Assembly (NCBI GenBank): GCA_014905825.1
Contig: JACGCN010000030.1
Coordinates: forward strand, 310,001 to 374,000
DNA from: Lyophyllum atratum
Taxonomy: Eukaryota > Basidiomycota > Agaricomycetes > Agaricales > Lyophyllaceae
Reading direction: 5' to 3'
Length of the DNA: 64,000 bases
The notes under the pieces were generated by a model, which saw only the letters and a list, made by a program, of their open reading frames with translations, was not told where the DNA came from and did no database searches. The stretch's first letter is position 1, and every line of letters begins with the position of its first letter. This document shows, one piece after another, positions 42,661 through 53,407 of the stretch. The position numbers were made by a program, and so were the translations under genes.

Positions 42661-44265
42661 AGGTTCATCATCGGAGTCATCGTCGTTGTTGCCTTCATTT
42701 CCCACGGAGTCGGCTAGGGGCATACGGCCGAAGGCTTTGATGACGTGTTGAGCGATAATGTTTATTATATGGGGAAAGCATCGAATGCGACAGTCGGTTG
42801 GAGAGAGGGGAGAATCAGGGTATTCACGATCGTAGATGCGGGAGAGGGCACGAAGGAAAGTGTCATTGTTGCTGGCATTGTCGAGGGTCCAGTGCTGAAT
42901 CTTTGAAAAGGCAGTTCTATTAATTAGCAATTACAAACGTATATAAGTAATTGCAGCGTACCCCTTTGCCATTGACTCCTGCGCGCTCCAACATGTTGAA
43001 CGTAACTCTAGCAAGATTACGTCCATCGTGCTTTCCGTAAATGGGATGGAATGCAAGCAGGGCTGACTTCAGAACCATATTTTCCCCCTGACCACTCATC
43101 GGATTGACAGTCTCATATGCGATCCAGTGAATCGTAATGGCTAAGAAGGATTGTCGGGTTCGACTGCTCCAGACATCAGCGGTGAAGCTGAATGCACCAG
43201 CAGCTTTCTGTTCATGTCTACCATGAGTTCGGTTTATATTTGAAGTGTTGGAGCTTTAACCCACCTCTAATTCAGAACGAAAGTTGGTGAACCACCCGTG
43301 CCAGGTTCTGAGAACAGCTACGCGCAGTTGGTTACGATGGAGCACATCGAATTCTGTATAGTCTGGGCGAAACAAGCCAAGAAGGCGGCGGAACTCCTTA
43401 TTCTCGACGAGGCTGAGGGGCTATGTGTCTGGTCAGAGATGGATATAGGAGCAAATGAATGGTTACTTACTTGGTCCGTTGCGACTATGAATCGCACAAT
43501 TTGCACGGATACAGCATTAGCGGAGAAGACGTCGACGCGAGCTGTAGCCTTCGCAGCTTCAGCCTTGGCCTTGGAATCCGCCTTCATCGTCGGTAGAAGG
43601 TTGGGCCAGTTATGCTCCTCACAGAGCGCGAGATACTTGTCTTTATGGAAATTCTCGAGATGACGCCGGAGCCCATCATTTCCAGTCGTCAATGAATACT
43701 TGTAATTACGGTTACGAGGGAAATCGGGATCCCTGGCCGCAGCCGCCCTGTAATCAAGCCTTGAGATATCGAGAACCCTCAATTGAACATAACTACTTAC
43801 CTGCATGGCATACAATAACGGTGTGATTCCCCCGACGTCTTTGATGTAAAAAAGTAAGCAATGTCGGCGGCCTTGTTCGAACTTGTGGTGACACTGTCGG
43901 TAGAATCGACCGATGGTGCATCCTGTTGCCCCATATCTGCTGGTCTTGTGCCAACCGAACCACCACGCGCCGCTGACGAAAAAATCGAGTTTAGCCAGAC
44001 GATGGTAAGAATGAATAGTAGATAAATGATATACCTTGAGCGGTGCACTGCTCGTTAAATTGGGCAGGGTTGCGAATCGGTTCCGGGTCGGAGTCGGTCA
44101 AGTTGAGGTCGATAGTTTCCCGATCTTCAGACGCAGCGGTTGCGGCACCACCAGTGCGTGCTGTGCTAGCTGCACCTTTCTTCTTTGTTGTTCCACGAGG
44201 CGCCATGAGATACTTGAAAGTGAAGCTGAGGGAACTCAGTGAGTTATGCAGGGGAAAAGGTGGGG

Positions 44266-44273
44266 TTTTTATA
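44266..44273 (-). promoter_or_regulatory. TATA box of hAT transposase (left arm)
   Basis: TATAAAAA on the minus strand, 60 bp before the ATG at 44,206; conserved in the right arm. Confidence 0.6.
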
Positions 44274-44832
44274 CCCTTTGCCCCTCCAAGAGCTAACCTA
44301 TAGGAAAAACGTCGTTCGACTTCACTACCATAACCCGAGGTCTCGTCGTGGTGTGAGGTAATCGTGGAGGTCGAGAGGAGTCAGATGGTCAATGTATTGC
44401 TGGCAAAAGGTCATGAGCTTGCTACAACACGTTGACAATTCAATTGGACAGAAAAAACTCACCGTTGAGATCGTCAATGAATGTCACCCGCTAATGTCAG
44501 GAGCTCCTCAAGTGAAATCCTGTTGGTTAGTCAGTCGGGTGAACCTGTCAGTCGGGTGAACCTAGACGATGAGCCACGAATGGGAGCGCGCAAGTATTTC
44601 TGGCCTTCGACATGATCAGGATCACTGTAATAGAACAGGAGATAGAAGGACGCCGATAAAATTGGGTCTTGTCTTTTAAGGCAAACATGAGCGTTAGAAT
44701 GTCGGGAAAGGACCCGCTATTTCAGCGGTCCACCGTGGATATCCCGAGGTTGTTGAGTGAGTCAGCTGAGTGGACATCATGCAAGCTTGACGGTTGGGCC
44801 AAGAGTAGAGCGGTCATGCCTAGTAAGCATTT
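44274..44832. other. Spacer between hAT promoter and dioxygenase 3' end
   Basis: No gene. Contains a 17-bp direct repeat GTCAGTCGGGTGAACCT at 44,530-44,563. The mirrored segment in the right arm is expanded by a 270-bp tandem duplication. Confidence 0.6.
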
Positions 44833-44889
44833 GCCTTCTGACCGTGGGAATACGTGGACAAGTTGTCCATTCAGGGAGGGCGAAATTCC
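44833..44889 (+). promoter_or_regulatory. Dispersed ~57-bp motif, copy 3 (left arm)
   Basis: Contains GACCGTGGGAATACGTGG then ACAAGTTGTCC; related to copies at 48,991 and 51,426. Confidence 0.6.
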
Positions 44890-44952
44890 TCAAAGTGCTC
44901 AAGCATTGGCAAGCGTTATTTAACTGGACGACGGCTACGTTGATATTGACAA

Positions 44953-47900
44953 TTACGTATCTACTTCAGTATCAAGGTGCTCCACCTGTCCAGTTCTGTG
45001 ATCACCGTCATCAAAAACATTCATAAAGAGTGAATGGTTCCAGTGATTACGCTGCTGCACCCATGATGTTGCTGAGATGTCGGAGTGGAAAACCAGGGAC
45101 ATACGATGTCCTCTGAAATGTGTATTGAAGTGGCTCAATTTGGAGGAAGCGAAAATGATGACGTCACCATTCTTCAGCTCAAGAGCCAGTCCAGGTTCCT
45201 CAAGACAGAGGTCCCCTCCCTCGCAGTCCTTGTCCATTGCTACAATGACCATACAGAGTTTGAGATCCTGATAATCCCGGTGGATAAGGGTGGTGACATT
45301 GATGTTGAGAACAAAGCCCCCGAAAGGATAGGCTGGAGAGAGTCCATCGCCAGGAAGCACGTCAACATATTGAGATAGGACCTGATACTCCACAGGGAGT
45401 AGTTCTTCTAGCTGGGTCCATTTTAGGGTAGGAGAACAAATAAATGAATGAACGAATTAGACATACCACACTTCTTTGCCACTCAAACAGGCTCGCCAAA
45501 GCAATTTGGAGTTGCTCATATGCTTGAATGTTCTTCTGAAGCTCCACAGAGGTGCGAGGCGTACACTGTGCAGTGTTAAAGCGCTTCTTCCCCTCTCGCT
45601 TGAGTGCCGCAGGATCAATGTCGGAAGGCGCCCCCTTACCCTACGAGGTAAAACTTCAACAAAGAAAGAAAATATACAGATTTGAACATGACTTACGCTG
45701 ACGTGATACCGATTCCACCATGCGAAATGTGTGTGACAGAATTTACCACTCTCCCCTAGCATCTCTGAGTCTGTATACGCGAGGACGCCTGGCTGTATCA
45801 TGCTTAACTTGTCCAATAGAGGATCTCTGATATGCTCTGGCATATCAGGGACGACAATAACCATGGGGTTTCCATGCTTATCATTGACCCTCAAACGGCG
45901 CCTGCAAAGAACATAAATTTATAAGACTTGCCATACTGAGAAAACACATACCCTTCCAGATTGTCATGGCTAAGCTTGACGTACGCCTTTCCGTCAGTCT
46001 TCCTCCCCAAGGATAGCTGATTGAAAATCTATAACAGTGGAGTTGAAAGAGCCTGTAGAAATAAATAGGGGAAAAAACGCGCCTTCTCCTGGAAGTCTTC
46101 GAGGGACTCGCAGGTCACAGCTTCCCGGACATATCTCCTCTGCTTTTGCGTATAGCGGTAGCGTTTCTTCTTATTTTTAGGAGAGAACTTGATCTTGGAG
46201 TTTGTCGGAAGTTCCGGATCGAAACACGTTTCTACAACATGGAGTTTAGAAGGATCATTAGTAAATGTGGGCGTTTCAAGAGCCTGCATGGCAAGTTCAA
46301 AGTCGTCGCTGACGCCAGGAGGGGCTGGAAGGATGGCAGGCGGTGGGGGAATGACGGCGGTGGACGGACCAGAAAAAGGCGTATTATATAAGGAGTGCTG
46401 CATCACGTAAAACGGATACGGTTGAGCAGGGGAGTTTACATTTCTGTAGGCCTCACTCCAGGTTTGAATAGAACGCGGCTTGATGATAGCGCTATTTGGC
46501 AAAGGATGTCAACTGAAGTCAAATAAATCCGATGGAATTCTCACTTGAAGATTATCGAGTCAAAAAACTCGTCAGAACGTACAATGTCGGAGGCTTCGAC
46601 CTCGGAGGAAATGCCTTGAGATGCCAGGAGAGTGGTGCTGAACAGGGTTGAAAAGGTGACGCAGTTGGCTCTCTGTAGGAGGACTATCGCAGGTATGACA
46701 TGTTTTATTACGCTTCTTCCAATCGGAATATCTGGAAGACACGGACTAAGTAAATGTTCCAAAGATGGAGAGAAAAGACGAACTGGGGTCTGGACACCGT
46801 ATCAGATGCTGAAGACGTATCGCCACGTCATGGGTAATCTTTCGAATCTTCCCTCGAAGCTGGGCAACAGCAAGGATGGCAAGGAGGTAGATGGTTCCTG
46901 GATGTAAAATGTTTCAGAACAGGACGCACTGTTAAAATGAAATGGCATACCAGCACTGGCAAACAGTGTATACTTCGCCCCGTCATCAACATATCGTTCG
47001 AGCGTCTTACAGCTCTTCGTAGATTTGATCTTTCTGAGAATGGTGGTCTTTTTCTCACCGGTAGAGCAAGAGACACTACGTGAGAGGGGAGGATTAGTCT
47101 GCGTCCATGAATATAAAGGTAAATACTCACCTGATGACCTTGCATCTTAAAGCTATACAACTGAGCATATAGATGAAGTCGGCAGATGCGGCGGTTTGCT
47201 CAGCTTGAGCGCATCTATCCGCAAGGAATTGGAGGGAATCCAGAGCCATAATGCTATTGATGTCGGAGGCAGGGGTTTTGCCCTGCAGAGCGTTCAAAGC
47301 AGCTTGGACATCGTTGTTGGAGCCCTCAGTTAAGAGGATCTCTTCGGCAGATGTCGACAACGTGGTCATAAGATGCTGCGCGATATCAGGTAAGGCCGGA
47401 TTCTCGGGTTCAGGTTGGAGACGTTGCGAGCCAGAAGCTGGCATGTCCACTTCGCCGCTGCCGTGGATGGAGGTCTCGGATGGATCACCATCCTGAGAAG
47501 CCTGGAAGTCCTGCTCGACTTGCTGGGAATCAAGTTCGTTGTCCATTCCGTCCACGTTGGAGACTCCGTAACGAGGCGCATGGATCCAGTTGGGAGGTAC
47601 CATCCCACCGCGGTTACAGCTGCTGCCACTTCGTCTCCGCCGCCGTCTTCGAGGCCCACGACCACCACCTCCCCCGCTTCCACCACCATGACCTCGACCT
47701 CTTCCGCGACCTCGACCGCTACCAGGACTTCGACTTCGACCTCTACCGCGACTTCGACTTCCTCTACCGCGACTTCGACTTCGACCCGCACCTCGACCCG
47801 CACTTCGACTTCTGCCCGGATTGTGAGTGCGACTGCTACCCCAACTTTGACTTCGACCCGCACTTCGACCTGTAGCTCTGCCACTGCTCCCTTCGCCATT

Positions 47901-48980
47901 CCCACCTTCTTCGTCTGATCCCATTCCTCGGTATTGTCCTCCTTCGTCATCGAGCCCAGGAACTTCTTGATATCCACCCCTGTTTCCCACAAGGTGACGT
48001 TGATCTCCATGCTCCTCGTTCCCCATTAAAATGTCTGAATCGTAGTGGTCATGATGCTGGTTGGAATCAAAATCCGGGTCGCAAAATCGGTCGGAAGAGG
48101 CGTCAAAAAGATCGTCAGAAGAAGGGTCGATAGGATCTGATAAAACATCGAAGGCATCCGAAAAAATGTCGGAGGGGTCCAAAGAGTCCGAAGAAAAGGG
48201 GAAGACAGATGTGCTGGGAGAAACGCAAGAGCGGGAGGGGAAATTGGATGTGCCAGTACGTGATAAGGGTGGTGTCCAAGTGGGCGACACTCTCCTCCCG
48301 CGACTTCGCCCACGCCTATGGTCTTGATTTCGCATTCTCGGGCTCAAGCTTCGAGAGTTAGATGATCGGCGGGGCCACCGTTGTGAATAGTTGAGGAAGG
48401 AGGTCAACAGAGGGGTCGGACTGCGTGATCTGCCCTGTCGCACACGGGGGCGCCGTGGCCGGAAGGGAGTAGATGGGGGCTAACAGTGGGAGTGAGGGAC
48501 TAGGTAATATGTAAACTTGCGATGAGTAGTACTTACAGATTTATCCAGATATACAGACCGTGACAATCTCCGGTCATGCACTGAAATTGGGGTTGACACA
48601 GGCGGTGAAAGACGAAACGGCGACGAGACGAGTCCGGAGAAGGTCAGCGGTGTGAAGTCGGGACGCGTGGTTGGTGTCGCCAGAAAGGTTGAGGGTCTTC
48701 GTGTTGGAGTGACTGGCACTGCGGTGTTGGGTGTTCGGAAGCCCAATGAAACTGGGGAGGGCAAATGGCGTTCATGAGCTGTCTTCGGAACTCTCTGCAG
48801 GAAACCAACGAGTTGATGCGCAGCAGAACTTGGTATTATTGTGTGAAAACTTACCGGTCTTGGAACAATCAAAGTATCTTCCAGCTTCTGAGCAATGGTG
48901 CGTAATCCAGGCGGCAGAGCGCGATCATGATGCAGGTACGACAAGAGAGCCGCAGTTTCCTCGGAGGTGAGACCAGACAT
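44953..48980 (-). CDS. Fe(II)/2-oxoglutarate dioxygenase with RS/RG-rich region, TET/JBP-like candidate (left arm)
   Basis: Multi-exon gene, the mirror copy of 58,342-62,369. It starts MSGLTSEETAALLSYLHHD. A 438-codon open stretch (48,443-47,127) has RS-rich sequence, an acidic Ser/Asp region and an RG/RS tract of about 90 residues ending in seven arginines, then a helical segment. Later exons give a conserved-looking region (IPIGRSVIKHVIPAIVLL; HTHFAWWNRYHVS). The last exon has the dioxygenase fold: metal ligands in IHRDYQD (HxD), GGDLCLEEPGLALELKNGDV, and the distal histidine and arginine in LSHFNTHFRGHRMSLVFHSD. Such enzymes hydroxylate or oxidise substrates using iron, oxygen and 2-oxoglutarate; TET/JBP members oxidise thymine or 5-methylcytosine in DNA. 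This arm has M where the right has T in VA-M/T-DKD. Confidence 0.72.
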
Positions 48981-48990
48981 GGAAGGATTC

Positions 48991-49053
48991 GCCCTCTGTC
49001 CGTGGGAATATATGGACAAGCTGTCCGTCTTGGAGGGCAAAATCCCGGTCAGG
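48991..49053 (+). promoter_or_regulatory. Dispersed ~60-bp motif, copy 2 (left arm), next to dioxygenase start
   Basis: GCCCTCTGTCCGTGGGAATA, then GGACAAGCTGTCC (inner palindrome), then GAGGGCAAAATCCCGGTCAGG. Outer GCCCTC/GAGGGC also pair. It ends 10 bp from the ATG of the dioxygenase gene. Confidence 0.65.
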
Positions 49054-49360
49054 GTCTTTCCCTAGGTCTGTCGCTCAATCTCTGTCTGCCGCTCAGTCTC
49101 TGTATTGAACAATTCGGTATCAAGACTACGAGAACTTTATAAATCCATAAGTCTGATGGCGGACGCACGGCGTGTATATATGGTGTCACTGATAAACTGG
49201 GAATGATATGATAGACAAAGGTACCAAGGACGTTGTCAATGATGATTAGCTAGAGGGTATGTATGCACAAGTAAAACCGGTAGATATACTTGTCGAGTAG
49301 CCGTCGTTGTAGGACAAATACGACGTGGCAAAGGAGGCAGCTCGGACGCAGAGTCCATGA

Positions 49361-49723
49361 TCATGCGACGGCACTGTCCGTGGATGGGAAGGGGAGTGGG
49401 TCAGAGGACATGGTGTACACCTTTGTGAGGTAGTTGGGGTGGTAAAGACCGGGGGACCGGAATGTGTGGAACATCTGCTGCTGGCTCAGGTCCTGCTCGA
49501 GCACGCCGAGAAGCTCACACTGCGTGAGGAGGCAGTCGAGCTCCTCGCTGTAGTCGTAGCTCATCTGCCTGGTGCAGGAGTCGGGAGGAAAAATAGGGGA
49601 GGCCTCGCAGGCGGGAGAGGTGCGGCGGCTGATGCTGGGGCTGGCAGAGGGGGTGTTGGAGAAGTTGCTACCGCCGGTACAAGCATCGTGCCTCGACCGC
49701 TTGCGAATAATGTCCGACTTCAT
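49361..49723 (-). CDS. Uncharacterised 120-residue protein (left arm)
   Basis: Single open frame whose predicted protein is identical to that of the right-arm copy at 57,599-57,961. The start MKSDIIRKRSRHDACTGG is basic; the middle is Ser/Pro-rich; a helical segment YSEELDCLLTQCELLGVLEQ and a C-terminal YHPNYLTKVYTMSSDPLP follow. No known domain is recognised. The frame has codon use like its neighbours and lies between two better-supported genes, transcribed in the same direction. Confidence 0.4.
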   Translation of the reverse strand: MKSDIIRKRSRHDACTGGSNFSNTPSASPSISRRTSPACEASPIFPPDSCTRQMSYDYSEELDCLLTQCELLGVLEQDLSQQQMFHTFRSPGLYHPNYLTKVYTMSSDPLPFPSTDSAVA

Positions 49724-50031
49724 GGAAATTAGCCTGGCCGAGCCATGTAGTTTATAGTAGAGCCCACACCTAATCGTTCACGCGTAAGCAAGGGCATTGA
49801 AGGAGGAATGGATGAATTCGAAGAATAAGAAAAACAACTTACACATTGCGACCTTCCCCTTGTCTTCCTTCCTCCAGAGTGGCGTCACGGTGGTGTGGCA
49901 ATTGCAACATTGCCCTATTCGGTGGACAGGGGATGAGCATCGAGGGAGAGTTTAGGGATGGGGACGACAGCCTAGAACATCGACGGTTTCTTGCTGATTT
50001 TGACATCCCGTCCCCGCTCCTCCTCAACACT

Positions 50032-50944
50032 TCATTCCTCGCCACAAACATCATTGTCCTCTTGCTCCTCCACATCCTCAATCCCCTCAACGCGGATCCG
50101 CTCCAGCGCGACATACATCTGCCCAATATCAAGCTGCAGCTCCGCGTCCAAGTTCACACCCTCGTCATAGTCGACGCTCAGATCAAACTCTCGACGTCCA
50201 TACCCATCTCCCAGGCCAGCGCGTTTTTGCTCATCCCGGCGTCAGAGCCGACGCTAGATCTGTCATCCCCGCCCCCGTCGTCCTCGTCCCCACTGCCATA
50301 CTGTGCCTCGTCGTACATGTAGTCGTGTTCCCGGTACTCCGCCATGTAGGGATAGTGTACAGTCGGCTCGTCCACGAACGTCACGCTCTTCGCGGAGCCT
50401 GTTGCAGACCCGCCACGGGAGAAGAGTACGGCGAGGGAGGAGGGGGGTGGCAGAAGAGGCGGAGGAGTCTGACGAATTGGAAGAAGAAGATGAGGCACGG
50501 TTGCAAGGGGGCGAGGAGAATGCTTGCGAGGGCGCTGTTTCGCGATGGGGCTCGGGCGGGCGGAAGTAGAGCGCGTCCAGGCACGGACGAGAACCGGGAG
50601 ACGTGACGGGCTGGTCGGGGAATGGGTCTTGGGAGAGAGGTGTTTGGGCGAGGAAGATTTTGGGGGTGATCGTCGATGTCGATGTGGAAACTGAGAGCAG
50701 GGGTGGGGTGCGCGGTTTTTGGCAGCGAGATCCACTCTGTACGGTGTGGCGAGGTCGGGAGTGAGCGGGAGAGTTGGGTGTGCATGGTGGGCGTGGTGGG
50801 AGTGCGAGGGATCGATCGTGTGCGGATGGGCGTGGTCGGAGCGCTAGGGATGGGGATTAGACTGGCCTTTGGTGATTGCCGTGTGGGTGTAGAGGGAGAC
50901 GATGACGAGGTCGAGGCGTATGCCAGGCGCATAATCAAGTCCAA
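50032..50944 (-). pseudogene. Uncharacterised gene segment, probably frameshifted (left arm)
   Basis: Two adjacent frames look coding on the minus strand. One contains GSAKSVTFVDEPTVHYPYMAEY and an acidic stretch; the next, a different frame, contains YGRREFDLSVDYDEGVNLDAE and LQLDIGQMYVALERIRVEGI, ending around 50,032. The switch of frame without a clear intron suggests a frameshift. The family is not recognised. Mirror copy at 56,378-57,290; the arms differ by at least two substitutions here, one making a stop in a right-arm alternative frame. Confidence 0.35.
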
Positions 50945-50999
50945 CGACGATCAAAGCCGGGCGGCGGATGGAGGTATTAGCGCAGGTGTCATAGAGGGG

Positions 51000-51380
51000 G
51001 TTGACTTGTGAGGGCACAGCAGTTTCAGGAAGGGCCTCCTGGGCCGCCTGCATGCTGTAGTGTTGTTGTCGCTGCTGCTGTCCCGTACATGATAATCAAG
51101 ATGTGCAGCAAGCCAATCGAGAATAACTTACCTGAAGAACGCGACACCACACGACCAGCCTATAGCTGAAAGCCAGATGAGATGTATACAGTAGGCGGTA
51201 CACCCTCACACTCTTCGCTGTGGCGGAGGTCGCGCTTGGGCGCGACAAGCGGTTCTGGCCTGAGTCCGGACGATCAAAGCCGGGCGGTGGATGGGTGTGT
51301 TAGCACCGGGGTCATAGAGGAGGTGACTTGCTCAGGAAGGGCCTCCTTGGCCGCCTGCAGGAGGTAGATGTTTGCACGAA
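51000..51380 (-). repeat. Duplicated ~100-bp coding-like module (left arm)
   Basis: Two related segments, around 50,950-51,050 and 51,270-51,365, encode on the minus strand QAAQEALPE and QAAKEALPE followed by related sequence (one with NTSIRRPALIV, the other with THPSTARL). It looks like an exon duplicated in tandem and then decayed. Mirrored at 55,950-56,370. Confidence 0.5.
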
Positions 51381-51425
51381 AATTTGGCAGGCTGGTGGCG
51401 TACATAGTTCATGTTGGCAGGATCT

Positions 51426-51487
51426 GCGCTCTGTCCGTGGGAATAAATGGACAACCTGTCCATCTGGGGGGCCAAAATCCTAGTCAG
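51426..51487 (+). promoter_or_regulatory. Dispersed ~60-bp motif, copy 1 (left arm)
   Basis: GCTCTGTCCGTGGGAATAAA, then GGACAACCTGTCC, then GGGGCCAAAATCC and GTCAGG; closely related to copy 2. Confidence 0.65.
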
Positions 51488-51876
51488 GCCCTTGCGTATG
51501 TCCCTACGTGCTATGAGCTAATGTTTCTCCAGAGGCAGATATGTCAGTCCTATTTCCTATTCACCTCAATCTACTAGATCCCAAATCTGTTGCCCATCTG
51601 TGTACACAACTTGGAGTGTGGGGTATATATGTATGGTGTCAGTAGTGATATGTTAGAATGATATGTGTGTCCGGAGATAAGATATCGCAGAAAAGAACGA
51701 CCGAAACGCGCACGAAAACAATACTCCATCCAAACAGGAAATGACCCGACAAACGAAACGCGACCCGACAACCCCTCAACTTCAGCTTCCCTCCACCCGC
51801 CGACGAACTACCATTCGCCGCCGCAGCATCCGCTGCCTCCAAAAGGTCCAGCTCGACATCCCCCTCCCCCTCAACC

Positions 51877-53167
51877 TCAACCTCCATCCCACCCCCACTC
51901 GCCGGTCTCTATCATCCTCCATCTCCCTCGGCGCTGCAATCGCAGGCCCCGGACTCGTCGGCGCCCGTCTCTGGTGATGCTGGAACGTGTCATGGGCTGA
52001 TGCAAAGTCGCCACCGCCAGCGGCCTCTCCATCACCGGCGCCAGTCCCAGCGCCGCCTTCGTCAGCTCATAATACGCCCCCGCCGTCGCCTTCGAGTTGT
52101 TGGGGGGCGCGGCGCGGAAGGTGTCGATGAGGGCTCCGAAGGTGAAGAGGATGAAGAGGAGGGCGAGGTTGTGTGGGGTTTGGGTGGGTGGGTTTGGGTC
52201 CTGGTTCAGCGGGGGTAACGAGGGTGTGGAAGAGGCGGAGGGGGGTAGAGCAGGCGAGGGAAAGGGAGGGGGCCGGGGGGGGGCTTCGTACAACAGGGGG
52301 AGCACTTCTTCGGCGACCTGACGGCGCATGACGGCACCGACCACAGGGCTTGCTCCATGTACAGCTCGCACAGGCGGTGGGCTTCGTTCCATGGCTGGAG
52401 GTAAGTCCGCACAAGGTGGTCGAGGTCGTGATTGCGGGCTTGATGATGAGGCTTCGCCCTGGGTGTGTGGAACGCGGGTGTTAGGTAGGTGTGCGAGGGG
52501 AGCAGGGGCAAGGGTAGACACATATCAAGAGGAGACTCTACATGCCCATTCAGCTATCATTAGCAAAAACGCGAGGGACGAGGGAAGGGAACAACACACC
52601 TCTGAGGCCGCAGAACGCCCATAAAACGTCGCCACCTCATCATCCCGTATCGCCAGCGTCCCAAACGCATCGATCGTCTGGCTCTCCTCCACGTCCTCCT
52701 CCATTGGGGGCAAGCCCTCCTCGCTCTCAACGGCGGAGTGTCACCTTGATGCTGCTCTTGATCTTGAGGAGCTCGCGGTGGAGGAGCGGGTGCGTGTCGC
52801 GCGTCTGGGTCGACTGCAGGATCGCGAGCGTGTTCTCGAGCTGCCAGATGCGTTCGCTCATCGCTGTGATCTTCTGGTGCAGTTTCTCGTTGTCTGCGAG
52901 AACGAAGCTGGGGGAACACGGTACTAGTACACATGTGAGGCCGGGAAGAGGGCAAGTGAAGAGGAAGAAGAAAACGCACCGAGTCCCCTGGCCTGTGATG
53001 AGGCTCCTGTTCGGACAAAACGCAGAACAGCCACGCTGTTTGCAACTATAATAAAGACGGAAATGAGAGGCGGGTGAGTATGTATGCCGTGCGGGAGTAA
53101 ACGACTGAAGGTGGGGGGTAATGGACAGGAAAAGGAAGGGACAAGAGTCACCTGCCATACAGCTCCG
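51877..53167 (-). pseudogene. Zn2Cys6 fungal transcription factor pseudogene (left arm)
   Basis: Mirror of 54,155-55,445. Recognisable pieces: second half of a Zn2Cys6 cluster (CKQRGCSAFCPNRSLITGQG), a coiled coil after an intron (LADNEKLHQKITAMSERIWQ), FGTLAIRDDEVATFYGRSAASE, and the start of the fungal-specific regulatory domain (EVLPLLYE; LFILFTFGALIDTFRAAPPN). A 4-nt deletion near 52,342 removes part of a W-F-F-G codon run and shifts the frame; the rest of the regulatory domain and the first half of the zinc cluster are absent. The same lesion is present in both arms. Confidence 0.75.
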
Positions 53168-53407
53168 CCGTGCTGAGGACGACGATCAAATGATGCTCTG
53201 CGCGCGAGGAGAGCAAGGATGTAGCAGCAGAGGGGGCCGGCGCCGAGGTGGCATGGTGGATTGCACCAGCTCGGGGCTGCTCAGGGCAGCCCACGTGGCT
53301 CGATCCTGGGCCGAAAACACGACGGGCCGAGGCGGTAGAAGCCGTGATCAAGCCGCAGTTTAAAAGTCAGCTGCCGTCGGCTCGTGCCGGAGCCGGTGCA
53401 ACACTAG

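Larger units (their letters stand above)
33544..44206 (-). pseudogene. hAT transposase gene interrupted by a Gypsy retrotransposon
   Basis: Exons on the minus strand include 44206-44035, 43972-43801, 43747-43471, 43420-43265, 43207-42962 and one starting at 42916; more lie down to 41,189, and the last ones at 34,065-33,544. A BED-type zinc finger spans exons 2-3 (CMPC...HLENFH). The catalytic region has FSFTADVWSS, then LDNASNN and CFPHIINI. A 95-residue Asp/Glu-rich block followed by Lys/Gly repeats is inserted after it. RTRWDSTYMMLGRLLEMR follows, and the C-terminal dimerisation block reads SSVPCERAFSSGGETDTPRR. The Gypsy element (34,066-41,188) splits the gene just before that block; the reading frame resumes exactly across its 4-bp duplication, so the break is recent. 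Exons 1-3 belong to the inverted repeat and reappear at 63,386. Confidence 0.88.
43592..53407. repeat. Left arm of giant inverted repeat (at least 9.8 kb)
   Basis: Mirror image of 53,915-64,000. For positions up to about 62,800 on the right, coordinates of matching features sum to 107,322; beyond the 270-bp tandem duplication they sum to 107,592. Matching frames are identical or nearly so on opposite strands (for example 47,127-48,443 and 58,879-60,195). The first mismatch at the centre is 53,408 versus 53,914. The outer end is set only by the end of the window. Confidence 0.98.

Noticed and set aside
42224..42751. Long serine-rich plus-strand frame
   Set aside because: Antisense shadow of the acidic Asp/Glu repeat in the hAT transposase; composition follows from TCC/TCA repeats.
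33544..44206. Terminal inverted repeats of the large hAT element
   Set aside because: Looked for CAG/TAG-type ends with an 8-bp duplication outside 33,544 and 44,206; none recognised by reading, so the element's limits are left open.
47366..48010. Valine/glutamate-rich frame opposite in phase to the RG/RS tract (also 59,312-59,956)
   Set aside because: Alternative frame of the GGTCGAAGTCG-type repeats that encode the RS/RG region; only the RS/RG frame joins to spliced exons.
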